Below are positions 37,080 to 45,595 of a stretch of DNA of 64,000 nucleotides, in pieces; positions within the stretch are counted from its first letter, which is position 1; every line of letters starts with the position of its first letter. The notes beneath the pieces are model-generated. The model was not told the DNA's origin. It made no database searches and was given only the letters and a program-made list of their open reading frames with translations. This stretch comes from GJ-E10 sp035625725 (GTDB lineage: Bacteria > Pseudomonadota > Gammaproteobacteria > Burkholderiales > Burkholderiaceae_F), in the NCBI GenBank assembly GCA_035625725.1, contig DASPPB010000067.1, forward strand, positions 107,393-171,392, given 5' to 3'. The translations under genes were made by a program, and so were the position numbers.

Positions 37080-39742
37080 TGCGATTTTGAATCAGCCGCC
37101 GGGCGAACCAGGGACTGCAATTCGTAGAGCAGTTCGAGCGCCGCTTTGGGCGTCAATTGGTCGGGTTCTACGCGCCGCAGGCGCGCGCGCAGCGGGTCGG
37201 GCGGCGTGGGCGCGGGTTCCACGGGACCGATTTGGGTGGGCAGGTCCCCAACCGGTTTTGTGGCGCGAGGCGGGCCAAACAAGTCGAGCTGCACGCCGCC
37301 GACGTTTTGGCCGCGTTCGAGCTGCGCGAGCAGCTCGCGCGCGTGCTCAATCACCCCGCGCGGCACCCCCGCCAGAGCGGCGACGGCCAGGCCGTGACTC
37401 TGATTGGCCGGACCCTCTCGAACCTGGTGCAAGAACACGAGTTTGTCGCCGCTTTGGGTCGCTGCTACGTGGACGTTGGCAACTCCCGGCAGGCGTGCGG
37501 CCAAGGCAGTGATCTCGAAGTAGTGGGTCGCAAACAGCGTCAAGCACCCGTTGTCCTCGACCAGCGCGCGAACGATGGCCGCTGCAAGCGCCATGCCATC
37601 GAAGGTCGATGTGCCGCGGCCGATTTCGTCCATCAGCACAAGGCTCTGCGGCCCGGCGTTATGCAAGATTGCGGCCGCTTCGCTCATCTCGACCAAGAAA
37701 GTCGACGCGCCGCGGGCAAGATCGTCGGCGGCACCGATGCGCGTGAGGATGCGGTCCACAGGTCCGATCTGCGCCCGCGCCGCGGGAACGAAACTGCCGC
37801 AGTACGCGAGCAGGGCGATGAGCGCCACGGAACGCATGTAGGTCGATTTGCCGCCCATGTTCGGTCCCGTGATGATCAGCATGCGCCGCTCGGGGCCCAG
37901 ATGGCAGTCGTTGGGGGTGTAGTCTTCGAGCGCGCGTTCGACCACGGGATGGCGAGCCCCTTCGATGCGCAGACCGGGCTCCTCGACGATTTGGGGGCGC
38001 ACCCACGAAGCGCTGTGCGCGTGCAGCGCGAGCGCGGCGAGCATGTCGAGCGTGGCCACCGCCTCGGCGTTGCGCAGCAGCCCGGCAACGTGCACTTGCA
38101 AATCGAGCAGCAGGGCGTCGAATAGCTCTTTTTCGCGATTGCGGGCCCGTTCCTGCGCCGAGAGCGCGCGGTCCTCAAAACTCTTGAGTTCCGGCGTGAT
38201 GTAGCGCTCCGCGTTCTTCAGGGTCTGCCGGCGCCGATAGTCCTGCGGCACCTTGTCGGTCTGGCCGTTGGTAACTTCGATGTAAAAGCCGTGGACGCGG
38301 TTGTACTCGACGCGCAGGTTGGCAATACCCGTGCGCGCGCGCTCGCGCCCTTCGAGCTCCAGGAGGTACGCACCGGCGTTGTCGCGCAAAGCGCGCAGCT
38401 CATCGAGCTCCGCATCAAAACCGTGCTTCATCACGTCGCCGTCGCGCGGGCTGTATGCAGGCTCGGGCAGCAGCGCCTCGGCCAGGCGCTGCACGAGCGC
38501 GCCCGAAAGCGAGACGTTTGCAGCCAGTGCGCGCGTGCTGTCGGCGAGCAGACCACCGACAAGCCGGGTCGCCTGCGCGAGGGCGGCCGCGCAGTCGCGC
38601 AGTGCCGCGAGCTCGCGCGGCCGCGCCGATCGCAACGCGATGCGACTCGCAATCCGGTCCAGATCCGGAACGGGAGCGAGCGCAGAGAGCACGCGTCCGG
38701 CCAGGTCTTCCTGAACGAGGGATTCGATCGTGTCGTGGCGTGCGCGCACGTCTTTGGCCTCGCGCAATGGGTGGTGCAGCGCGTGGCGCAAACGGCGGCT
38801 GCCCATGCCGGTTGCACAGTGATCGAGAACCGACAGCAAGGTCGGTCCGTCGGCCTCTCGGATGGCCTCGGTGAGCTCGAGATTGCGCCGGGTCACGGCG
38901 TCCAGGCCAACAAAGTCCGATTTCGATTCGACTTGTAGCTTGCTCAGGTGCGCAACCGGCTGGCCCTGCGTGTGCCGCACATATTCGAGCAGTCCCGCGC
39001 ACGCGCTCAAGGCGAGGGCATCGTTATGCAGTTCAAAGGCCCTGAGACTTGACACCCCCAGCGCAGTGCACAGCAGTTGCTCGCCGCGTTGCGCGGCGAA
39101 GTGCCAGTCAGGCGCCGGATGCACCGGCACCGAGGTCCCGAGCTGCGCCCGCTGGCCTTGAGCGATGACGATCTCGGCCGGGCTGATGCGGGCAAGCTCC
39201 GATTGCAGCTCCTCGCCGGTCGTCGTTGTAAGCCGTAAGTCCCCGCTGGCCAAAACGATCCAGGCGATCGCCACCCGGTTGTCCGGGCCGGTCGAAAAAC
39301 AGACTGCCGCCAGCGGCGCGTCGGCTTTGGCCGGCAAGAGGCTTTGTTCGGTCAGTGTGCCGGGCGTGACTATGCGCACCACACGTCGCTCCACCGGACC
39401 GCGTGCGGTCGCGGGGTCCCCGACTTGTTCGCATATGGCGACGGATTCGCCCAGGCGAACCAGGCGCGCAAGGTACTGCTCTACGCTCACCGCAGGAACA
39501 CCTGCCATGCGAACCGGGGCTCCCGCCGAAACGCCGCGTGCGGTAAGGGTCAGGTTCAGAAGACCGGCGGCTTTTTGAGCGTCGTCGTAAAAGAGCTCGT
39601 AAAAATCTCCCATTCGGTAAAAAACGAGCACACCGGGGTACTGCGCCTTTATGCGCAGATACTGCTGCATGACGGGCGTGTGCGCGGCAATCTCCTCGGC
39701 GCCGCTGGGCCGAGAAGACGAGGGCATGGGTTGCGCGGACAC
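37076..39742 (-). CDS. mutS: DNA mismatch repair protein MutS
   Basis: About 888 aa. Mismatch recognition ATPase. The N-terminal mismatch-binding FYRMGDFYELFYDDA (Phe-x-Glu) is intact. The ATPase domain has Walker A LIITGPNMGGKSTYMR, signature region FLVEMSEAAAILHNA, VLMDEIGRGTSTFDG and FATHYFEIT. The frame begins with GTG 39742 and has ATG 39727 as an alternative; neither has an evident ribosome binding site. The roxA-like gene follows with a four-base overlap. Confidence 0.96.
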   Translation of the reverse strand: MSAQPMPSSSRPSGAEEIAAHTPVMQQYLRIKAQYPGVLVFYRMGDFYELFYDDAQKAAGLLNLTLTARGVSAGAPVRMAGVPAVSVEQYLARLVRLGESVAICEQVGDPATARGPVERRVVRIVTPGTLTEQSLLPAKADAPLAAVCFSTGPDNRVAIAWIVLASGDLRLTTTTGEELQSELARISPAEIVIAQGQRAQLGTSVPVHPAPDWHFAAQRGEQLLCTALGVSSLRAFELHNDALALSACAGLLEYVRHTQGQPVAHLSKLQVESKSDFVGLDAVTRRNLELTEAIREADGPTLLSVLDHCATGMGSRRLRHALHHPLREAKDVRARHDTIESLVQEDLAGRVLSALAPVPDLDRIASRIALRSARPRELAALRDCAAALAQATRLVGGLLADSTRALAANVSLSGALVQRLAEALLPEPAYSPRDGDVMKHGFDAELDELRALRDNAGAYLLELEGRERARTGIANLRVEYNRVHGFYIEVTNGQTDKVPQDYRRRQTLKNAERYITPELKSFEDRALSAQERARNREKELFDALLLDLQVHVAGLLRNAEAVATLDMLAALALHAHSASWVRPQIVEEPGLRIEGARHPVVERALEDYTPNDCHLGPERRMLIITGPNMGGKSTYMRSVALIALLAYCGSFVPAARAQIGPVDRILTRIGAADDLARGASTFLVEMSEAAAILHNAGPQSLVLMDEIGRGTSTFDGMALAAAIVRALVEDNGCLTLFATHYFEITALAARLPGVANVHVAATQSGDKLVFLHQVREGPANQSHGLAVAALAGVPRGVIEHARELLAQLERGQNVGGVQLDLFGPPRATKPVGDLPTQIGPVEPAPTPPDPLRARLRRVEPDQLTPKAALELLYELQSLVRPAADSKSH

Positions 39743-39776
39743 GATGTTGCGGGTGGGAGAGGATTTTTGTGGTGAT

Positions 39777-39828
39777 TTCGTAAAAAAGCGAGCGAAGACA
39801 CGCTCTAACAGGCTGTTTTATTTACGAA
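39777..39828. repeat. Nested inverted repeat in mutS upstream region
   Basis: TTCGTAAA (39777-39784) and TTTACGAA (39821-39828) are perfect 8-bp inverted repeats; between them GAGCG and CGCTC can pair. The whole could form a 52-nt two-part hairpin. There is no T-tract, so a terminator is less likely than an operator or structured leader. Confidence 0.45.
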
Positions 39829-39891
39829 TTTCCGGATTGACCGGGTCGCCGGAGCGTCCCTGGGCGGCGCCAAAAAAAGGGTGCGCCGATG

Positions 39892-39903
39892 GACTTTAAA
39901 GTC
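39892..39903. promoter_or_regulatory. 12-bp perfect palindrome, candidate operator
   Basis: GACTTTAAAGTC is self-complementary and lies 21 bp before TAAAAT (39925-39930), roughly where a -35 element of a rightward promoter would be. A dimeric repressor or activator could bind here. The desaturase start is about 250 bp further on. Confidence 0.35.
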
Positions 39904-40153
39904 AAGATCGTACCGGAGCTACGGTAAAATGGCAGGTTGAGGGCTTCGCGGGGCGCCTCTCATTGCGTATCGAACGAATGTCTTTGCCAATTTCTCGCTT
40001 TTACAGACAACCCGCCGAAACATTGGCGGGCTAGAATGTCAAATTGTGACCTTGCGCCCCCCCGGCTGCGAAGCGTCCCTCTTTATCGGCGGACGCACGG
40101 GGGGATTACGGCGCCGACGATCTGATGCGGTGCGCGGTTTTCTTCCGGAACCT

Positions 40154-41263
40154 ATGAAACCTCATTCGAACGAAGCCTCTGCTGATCGACTGACCCCGAT
40201 TGCGACTACCGCGCCGCTACCGCATCGCAAAGTGATGCGCCGCTGGCTGGAACCGCTGTGCAAGCGCACGACGTTCTACCCCATCGTCCTGCTGCTATTT
40301 GATTACGCGTTGCTGTTCGCCGCCTTGGCGGCGACCGTGCTGGTTTCGGGATGGCTTGCCAAACTTGCATTCGGCGTGGCCGCGGGCTTCGTGATCGGGC
40401 GTTTGTTCATCATCGGTCACGACGCGTGCCATCAGAGCCTCACGCCGCACCGCGGTCTGAACCGCGTGCTGGGGCGGATCGCATTTTTGCCTTCGATAAC
40501 GCCCTACAGCCTGTGGGATGTCGGCCACAACGTCGTGCATCACGGCTACACGAACCTCAAAGGCTTTGATTTTGTATGGGCGCCGCTAACGCGCGAGGAA
40601 TTCGAGGCGCTGCCGCTGTGGAAGCAGCTGCTCGATCGCGTCTATCGCAGCGGGTGGGCACCGGGGCTGTATTACGTGATCGAGATCTGGTGGTTGCGCA
40701 TGTTCTTCCCCAGCAAGGCGTACATGGGCACGCGCCGATCGATTTTTCTTTGGGACTGTTTGCTGGTCTCGGCCTTCGGTGTGGTGTGGCTCGGCGCTTT
40801 GGTTGCCGCAGCCATTGCGACCGGACAGTCGATGGTGCCAGTTCTGGTCTGCGGTCTGGTGGTGCCGTTTCTGTTTTGGTGCTCCATGATCGGTTTCGTG
40901 GTGTACGTGCACCACACGCACGTGAAGGTGTCGTGGTACGACGATCGGGGAGACTGGGCGCGTGCCCAGCCGTTTATCTCGACCACGGTGCACCTGACGT
41001 TTCCGTTTCGCATAGGTGCGGTCGTGCACCACATCATGGAGCACACGGCCCATCACCTGGACATGAGCATTCCGCTATATCGGCTCAAGAAGGCCCAGAA
41101 ACTGCTCGAGGACCTTCTGCCGCAACGCATTGTGATCCAGCGCTTTTCTTGGCGCTGGTACTTTGATACGGCGCGTCGCTGCAAGCTCTACGACTTCACG
41201 CGTCGTTGCTGGACAGCCTATTCGGGGCGCGCAACAAGCGAGCCGGCACCGACTCCGGCCTGA
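40154..41263 (+). CDS. Membrane fatty acid desaturase
   Basis: 369 aa from the ATG at 40154. Diiron membrane desaturase with the three His boxes: GHDACHQS, VGHNVVHHGYTN and the late HHIMEHTAHHLDM. Hydrophobic pairs (LLLFDYALLFAALAATVLV, LFAGFVIGRLFIIG-like) flank them. An extra HHTHVKVSW lies between the second and third boxes. Likely introduces a double bond into acyl chains of lipids; the position is unknown. Upstream palindromes suggest regulation. It converges on dsbB. Confidence 0.9.
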   Translation: MKPHSNEASADRLTPIATTAPLPHRKVMRRWLEPLCKRTTFYPIVLLLFDYALLFAALAATVLVSGWLAKLAFGVAAGFVIGRLFIIGHDACHQSLTPHRGLNRVLGRIAFLPSITPYSLWDVGHNVVHHGYTNLKGFDFVWAPLTREEFEALPLWKQLLDRVYRSGWAPGLYYVIEIWWLRMFFPSKAYMGTRRSIFLWDCLLVSAFGVVWLGALVAAAIATGQSMVPVLVCGLVVPFLFWCSMIGFVVYVHHTHVKVSWYDDRGDWARAQPFISTTVHLTFPFRIGAVVHHIMEHTAHHLDMSIPLYRLKKAQKLLEDLLPQRIVIQRFSWRWYFDTARRCKLYDFTRRCWTAYSGRATSEPAPTPA

Positions 41264-41270
41264 TCGCGCG

Positions 41271-41765
41271 CTAGCGGCGGCGCTGCGCCATGGCAAGGCA
41301 CAGCGCCAGGCACAACAACCAGATCAGCGACCAAGCGGGGATGGTGAGGCCCAGAAAGCTCCAGTCGATTGCCGTGCAGTCGCCGTAGCCCTGGAAGATG
41401 CGCGGCAACGCGCGTCCGAGGGGAAGATTGCCCACCAGATACTCCAGACTGGGTCCGCACGAGGACACCGCGGGCGGGTGCAGTTGCAGCCAGACGTGCC
41501 ACGCACCAACGCCGGCACCCGAGAGCGCGATGGCGATCCCGATCCACGCCGCGAGGCGACCCAGAAGGCGCGGCAACACGGTCGCCAAAAGCGCCGCCGC
41601 GCCGACCACGACAAACGCATAGCGTTGCAAGATGCATAGCGGGCAGGGCTCCAGGTGATCGTGTTCCTGCAAAAACACGCCGAAACCGACCAGTGCCAAG
41701 CACGCGAGGACCACGCCCGCGTACAGCACGCGCGGCTGCAGACCTCGTGCTAAGGCCCAGTTCAC
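41271..41765 (-). CDS. dsbB: Disulfide bond formation protein DsbB
   Basis: 164 aa, four membrane segments. Reoxidises DsbA using quinone. The first periplasmic Cys pair is in EPCPLCILQRY (CPLC), and the second in the loop VSSCGPSLEYLVGN plus GYGDCTAIDW. GTG start at 41765 overlaps the upstream suhB stop (GTGA), indicating coupled translation. Confidence 0.93.
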   Translation of the reverse strand: MNWALARGLQPRVLYAGVVLACLALVGFGVFLQEHDHLEPCPLCILQRYAFVVVGAAALLATVLPRLLGRLAAWIGIAIALSGAGVGAWHVWLQLHPPAVSSCGPSLEYLVGNLPLGRALPRIFQGYGDCTAIDWSFLGLTIPAWSLIWLLCLALCLAMAQRRR

Positions 41766-42577
41766 GGCGCCACCTCGATTTCGGGATTCGGCTCCAGGCC
41801 GCGTACCAGGCGCAGCAGCTGCTCAAAAATCTTCGGCGACCCGCAAACCACGTTTCCGCTTTGCAGGTAGGCGTTATTGCCCTCATCGTCGGAGATCAGG
41901 CCGCCGGCCTCGATCACAAGGAGGCTGCCTGCCGCCACGTCCCACGGGGACAGACCGAATTCCCAGAATCCGTCCAGTCGGCCCGCGGCGACGTAGCAAA
42001 GGTCCAGCGCCGCGGCGCCAGGGCGACGAATTCCTGCGGTGTGTGCGGTGACCTGCTTGAACAACTGCAAGTACTGGTCGATCCTCTCCAGGTTGCGGAA
42101 GGGAAACCCCGTTCCAATGAGGCTGTCCTTGAGTTGCGTGCGCTTGGACACACGCAGCCGCCGGTCGTTCAGAAAAGCGCCCCTTCCTCGGGTCGAAGTA
42201 AACAGATCATTGCGCGTAGGGTCGTAGACCACCGCCTGCGTGATTTGGCCACCGTGCTGACAGGCGATCGACACCGCGTATTGCGGAAAGCCGTGAATGA
42301 AGTTCGTGGTTCCATCCAGCGGGTCGATGATCCAGGTGTAGTCACCCGCGTTTTGCGGCCGCTGCGCGCCGGACTCCTCTGCCAAAAATCCATGGTCCGG
42401 GTAGGCCTGCGAAAGCGTCTCGATGATCGCCTGCTCTGCGGCCCGATCGACCTGCGTGACAAAATCCGCATGCCCCTTGGACGAGACATGCAGAAGATCG
42501 AGATCAAGACTTGCGCGATTGATGATCGCGCCGGCCTTTCGGGCGGCCTTTACCGCGGTGTTGAGCAGGGGGTGCAT
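41762..42577 (-). CDS. suhB: Inositol monophosphatase family protein SuhB
   Basis: 271 aa. Mg2+-dependent phosphatase family; bacterial SuhB also takes part in rRNA antitermination complexes. Metal-site motifs are LAEESGAQ (Glu), WIIDPLDGTTNFIHGFPQYAVS and the C-terminal SPWDVAAGSLLVIEAGG. It is divergent from trmJ with a short gap; this suhB/trmJ pairing is common in proteobacteria. Confidence 0.94.
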   Translation of the reverse strand: MHPLLNTAVKAARKAGAIINRASLDLDLLHVSSKGHADFVTQVDRAAEQAIIETLSQAYPDHGFLAEESGAQRPQNAGDYTWIIDPLDGTTNFIHGFPQYAVSIACQHGGQITQAVVYDPTRNDLFTSTRGRGAFLNDRRLRVSKRTQLKDSLIGTGFPFRNLERIDQYLQLFKQVTAHTAGIRRPGAAALDLCYVAAGRLDGFWEFGLSPWDVAAGSLLVIEAGGLISDDEGNNAYLQSGNVVCGSPKIFEQLLRLVRGLEPNPEIEVAP

Positions 42578-42639
42578 GCGAACGGGCGCTCCGGCGGGAG
42601 CGCGCTACCCTCGGGACGGTTACGGAGGCTTACGGGCAA

Positions 42640-43521
42640 GTGCAACAGACGCATTCTATAGGTCCGCAGAAAAGTGCGCCTTGGGAACAGGTGCGGTTTG
42701 TTTTGGTTGCCCCCAGTCACGTGGGCAACATAGGGGCGTGCGCGCGCGCGGTCCGGAGCATGGGGTTCACGCGATTGCATGTCGTGCGGCCGCGCGATCC
42801 GCAGTTTCGCACCGCACCCCAGGCGCTCGCGCTGGCGGCAAGCGCCGATGACGTGCTCGCCCAGGCCCAGGTCTTCGACTCCCTTGCCGAGGCGCTGGAA
42901 GGTGTGCAACTGGCGATCGCGACGAGTGGCTACCCGCGGCAGTTCGGACCGCAGTCGATCGAGGTGCGAGAGGCGGCACGCTGCGCCGCGCAGGCCGTTT
43001 ATTTTCAAAATGCGCAAGTCGCATTTGTTTTCGGTCCGGAGCGAACCGGGTTGTGCAATCTCGATGTGCAGCGCTGTCATCTTTGCTGTCAGATTCCATC
43101 GGATCCGGAGCGCGGTTCGCTCAACCTGGCGCAGGCCACGCAGGTCGTAGCCTACGAGTGTCGGCGCGAATTGCTGGCCGGCGGACCGCTACACCCGGGC
43201 GGCGGCGATGACCACACGCAACTGCAGCAGTTCGAGTCGGCTGCGAGCATCGAGCAGACCGAAGCGATGTTTGCCCACCTTGAAGAAGCGCTGATCGCTG
43301 TGGGGTACCTTGACCCGCAACGGCCCAAACACCTGCTTGCGCGCTTGCGCCGGCTGTTGCTGCGTGCCCGGCCGACGGCAACGGAAGTCGACATTTTGCG
43401 CGGCATCGCCAGTGCGATGACCCTGCCACGCGCCTTGCGCGCGGGCCGCAAAACCATGGCATCGAAGGAGGCTCGCGCCGGGGAATCGTCTGCGCGGGAT
43501 TCGCGGGACTTAAAGGGGTAG
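42640..43521 (+). CDS. trmJ: tRNA (cytidine/uridine-2'-O-)-methyltransferase TrmJ
   Basis: 293 aa from the GTG at 42640. SPOUT-class methyltransferase modifying position 32 of tRNAs. Conserved blocks are VRFVLVAPSHVGNIGACARAV near the start, VFGPERTGLCNLDVQRCH and IPSDPERGSLNLAQATQVV, which form the AdoMet-binding knot. The C-terminal helical dimerisation part ends in a charged tail. GGAGG lies 12 bases upstream. It converges on lpxH with a 12-bp overlap. Confidence 0.93.
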   Translation: MQQTHSIGPQKSAPWEQVRFVLVAPSHVGNIGACARAVRSMGFTRLHVVRPRDPQFRTAPQALALAASADDVLAQAQVFDSLAEALEGVQLAIATSGYPRQFGPQSIEVREAARCAAQAVYFQNAQVAFVFGPERTGLCNLDVQRCHLCCQIPSDPERGSLNLAQATQVVAYECRRELLAGGPLHPGGGDDHTQLQQFESAASIEQTEAMFAHLEEALIAVGYLDPQRPKHLLARLRRLLLRARPTATEVDILRGIASAMTLPRALRAGRKTMASKEARAGESSARDSRDLKG

Positions 43522-44370
43522 CGGCTCGATCGCGCCGTTGACCCAACGCAAACCTCCACCGCGTGGTGGCGTCGCGTCGAGGTCCCAGTCGGGCAACACC
43601 CAGCGGATGGCCGGTGCACCATCGACAAAGAACTCGTGGCGCGCCGGCCGATGGGTATGGCCGTGGATCATGTGGCGCAGGCCCGCAGCGCGCAGCGCCT
43701 GCTCAATCGCCTCGGCAGTTACGTCCATGATCTGCATGCTCATTTGCTGCTTGTCGGTCTCGCTGCGCTCGCGAGCCTGGCCAATGAGTTTGCGGCGCAC
43801 AGCAAGCGGTTGAGACAAAAAGACAGATTGGAACTGCGCGTCGCGCGCTTGCCGTCGGAAGGCCTGGTAGGGAAGATCCAGGGTGCAATACGCATCGCCA
43901 TGCGAAAGCAGCGTTGCCAAACCGTCATGTCCAGACTCTGCCGACGCGCCGAGGTAGGCGATGCTTGGATCGGAAAGGAGCTGCGCGCCGCTTTCCTCCA
44001 AAAATTGTGCACCCAGCAGCAGGTCCCGGTTGCCATGCATGAGGTATACGGCGGTGCCTCCGCTGGCCGTTCGGCGCAGGGCCTGCGCGACTTGCTGGCC
44101 TACGCGATCGTCGTCGCTTGCTTTGTCAGGAGCCTGTGCCGCGCCCGCTTGCAGGGTGTCGTCGCCCGCCCAGTACTCGAACAGGTCCCCCAGTATGACC
44201 AGTTCGGCGACGCGCCCCGCGGTCACCTCGAGCAGTTCCAAAAAGCGCTGCAGCGTGCGTGGGCGCTGCGCGCAAAGATGCAAATCCGACACGAAGACCG
44301 GCTCTCGCAGCCCGAGCCGATCAATGGTCGGAGTGCGTGCCGGTACCGGAGGCCGCGAGTCGGCGCCCAT
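43510..44370 (-). CDS. lpxH: UDP-2,3-diacylglucosamine diphosphatase
   Basis: 286 aa from the ATG at 44370 with GGGA upstream; the open frame to 44718 overlaps ppiB and is not real. LpxH hydrolyses UDP-diacylglucosamine in lipid A synthesis. Calcineurin-like metal motifs are VFVSDLHLC, VILGDLFEYWAGDD, YLMHGNRDLLLG, LLSHGDAYCTLD and MIHGHTHRPARHE. A longer N-terminus (25 residues) and a helical insertion near TLQAGAAQAPDKASDD distinguish it from the 240-aa E. coli form. It follows ppiB after 10 bp. Confidence 0.94.
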   Translation of the reverse strand: MGADSRPPVPARTPTIDRLGLREPVFVSDLHLCAQRPRTLQRFLELLEVTAGRVAELVILGDLFEYWAGDDTLQAGAAQAPDKASDDDRVGQQVAQALRRTASGGTAVYLMHGNRDLLLGAQFLEESGAQLLSDPSIAYLGASAESGHDGLATLLSHGDAYCTLDLPYQAFRRQARDAQFQSVFLSQPLAVRRKLIGQARERSETDKQQMSMQIMDVTAEAIEQALRAAGLRHMIHGHTHRPARHEFFVDGAPAIRWVLPDWDLDATPPRGGGLRWVNGAIEPLPL

Positions 44371-44380
44371 CGTCCCTGCC

Positions 44381-44875
44381 TCAGGCGTCGGCTTCGGCGC
44401 GCAAAATGACGACGTCTTCCTCGGGCACGTCCTGGTGTCCGCCGCTGCGGCCCGTGCGGACTGACTTGATCTTGTCGACGACGTCGGCGCCCTCGACGAC
44501 CTTGCCGAACACGCAATACCCCCAGCCTTGGCCCGAGGGCGCGGTGTGATTGAGAAAATCGTTGTCCGCGACGTTGATGAAGAACTGCGAGGTGGCGGAG
44601 TGCGGATCGGAAGTGCGCGCCATCGCGATCGTGTACTTATTGTTGCGCAGCCCATTGGCCGCTTCGTTTTGGATAGGCGCCGACGTGGGTTTCTGGCGCA
44701 TCCCGGGCTCAAAGCCACCGCCTTGGATCATGAAGCCGTTGATGACCCGGTGAAACAGGGTGTTGTCGTAGTGGCCGGAACGTACATATTGGAGGAAGTT
44801 CTCCGCGGTTTTGGGGGCGTGCTCGGAGTCGAGTTCTATGCCGATCACGCCATGATTCGTGTGCAGTCGTACCAT
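44381..44875 (-). CDS. ppiB: Cytoplasmic cyclophilin-type peptidylprolyl isomerase
   Basis: 164 aa with no signal peptide. It has LFHRVINGFMIQGGGFEPGM (active-site Arg and Phe), MARTSDPHSATSQFFINVADND and WGYCVFGKVVEGADVVDKI, the short bacterial cyclophilin pattern. GGGGAGA precedes the ATG at 44875. It is second in the order ppiA-ppiB-lpxH, a frequent betaproteobacterial arrangement. Confidence 0.95.
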   Translation of the reverse strand: MVRLHTNHGVIGIELDSEHAPKTAENFLQYVRSGHYDNTLFHRVINGFMIQGGGFEPGMRQKPTSAPIQNEAANGLRNNKYTIAMARTSDPHSATSQFFINVADNDFLNHTAPSGQGWGYCVFGKVVEGADVVDKIKSVRTGRSGGHQDVPEEDVVILRAEADA

Positions 44876-44949
44876 TGCTTCTGTCTCCCCGATGTTGCTC
44901 GATTTGCGCTGCCGCCGAGAGCACCTTGCTCACGAGGCGACGCTCGGCG

Positions 44950-45552
44950 TTACTTGCCGAGCCGGACCTTTTCGATTATCACCGGCGTAACCGGCAGGTT
45001 TGCGAATGCGGGACTCTGGTTGCTTGTCGGAGTGCCGCCGATCTTCTCGACGACGTCCATGCCCTGGACCACTCGACCAAAAACCGTATAGCCAAAACCG
45101 TCGCGCCCCGGGTAGTCCAGGAAGGCATTATCGGCGAGGTTGATAAAAAACTGCGAAGTGGCTGAATTCGGGTCGCTGGTACGCGCCATGGCGACGGATC
45201 CGCGCACGTTTTTCAGTCCGTTATTGCTTTCAATGGCAATCGGCGGCCGCGGCGCTTTTGGCTGGCGCTCGGGCGTGTAGCCGCCGCCCTGAATCATGAA
45301 TCCGGGGATCACGCGATGAAAAATTGTGCCCGCGTAATAGCCGTCCTTGACGTACTGCACGAAATTGGCGACCGTCCGCGGGGCGGCCTTGGCGTCGAGT
45401 TCGAGCACGATGACGCCGGCCGATGTCTCGAGCGTAACGAGCTGCGCAGCAGGCGCGCCCGTCGTCGGGGCCGATTGCGCGTGCAGCGGGGAAGAGCCGA
45501 GCAAGGCGGCGGCGAGGGTGGCCAGGCAGGCGATACGGCGAGAGGCATACAT
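44950..45552 (-). CDS. ppiA: Periplasmic cyclophilin-type peptidylprolyl isomerase
   Basis: 200 aa from the ATG at 45552, which has AAGGAG eight bases upstream; the longer frame to 45606 lacks one. An N-terminal signal peptide (IACLATLAAALLGSSPLHAQ) sends it to the periplasm. The cyclophilin core shows IFHRVIPGFMIQGGGYTPE, MARTSDPNSATSQFFINLADN and GYTVFGRVVQGMDVVEKIG. It likely helps outer membrane protein folding. ppiB follows after 74 bp. Confidence 0.94.
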   Translation of the reverse strand: MYASRRIACLATLAAALLGSSPLHAQSAPTTGAPAAQLVTLETSAGVIVLELDAKAAPRTVANFVQYVKDGYYAGTIFHRVIPGFMIQGGGYTPERQPKAPRPPIAIESNNGLKNVRGSVAMARTSDPNSATSQFFINLADNAFLDYPGRDGFGYTVFGRVVQGMDVVEKIGGTPTSNQSPAFANLPVTPVIIEKVRLGK

Positions 45553-45595
45553 GCAAAGACTCCTTGGTTGCGGAAAGACGCGATCGGCAGACGAA

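Larger units (their letters stand above)
39743..40153. other. Divergent mutS / desaturase intergenic region
   Basis: No gene recognised. It is visibly AT-richer than its surroundings and holds an inverted-repeat structure (39777-39828), a 12-bp perfect palindrome (39892-39903) and a TAAAAT element (39925-39930). It could carry both divergent promoters. The desaturase frame is open from 40046 but without a supported start before 40154. Confidence 0.5.

Noticed and set aside
40046..40153. Upstream extension of the desaturase frame
   Set aside because: No ribosome binding site, Arg-rich and unlike desaturase N-termini; the ATG at 40154 fits better.
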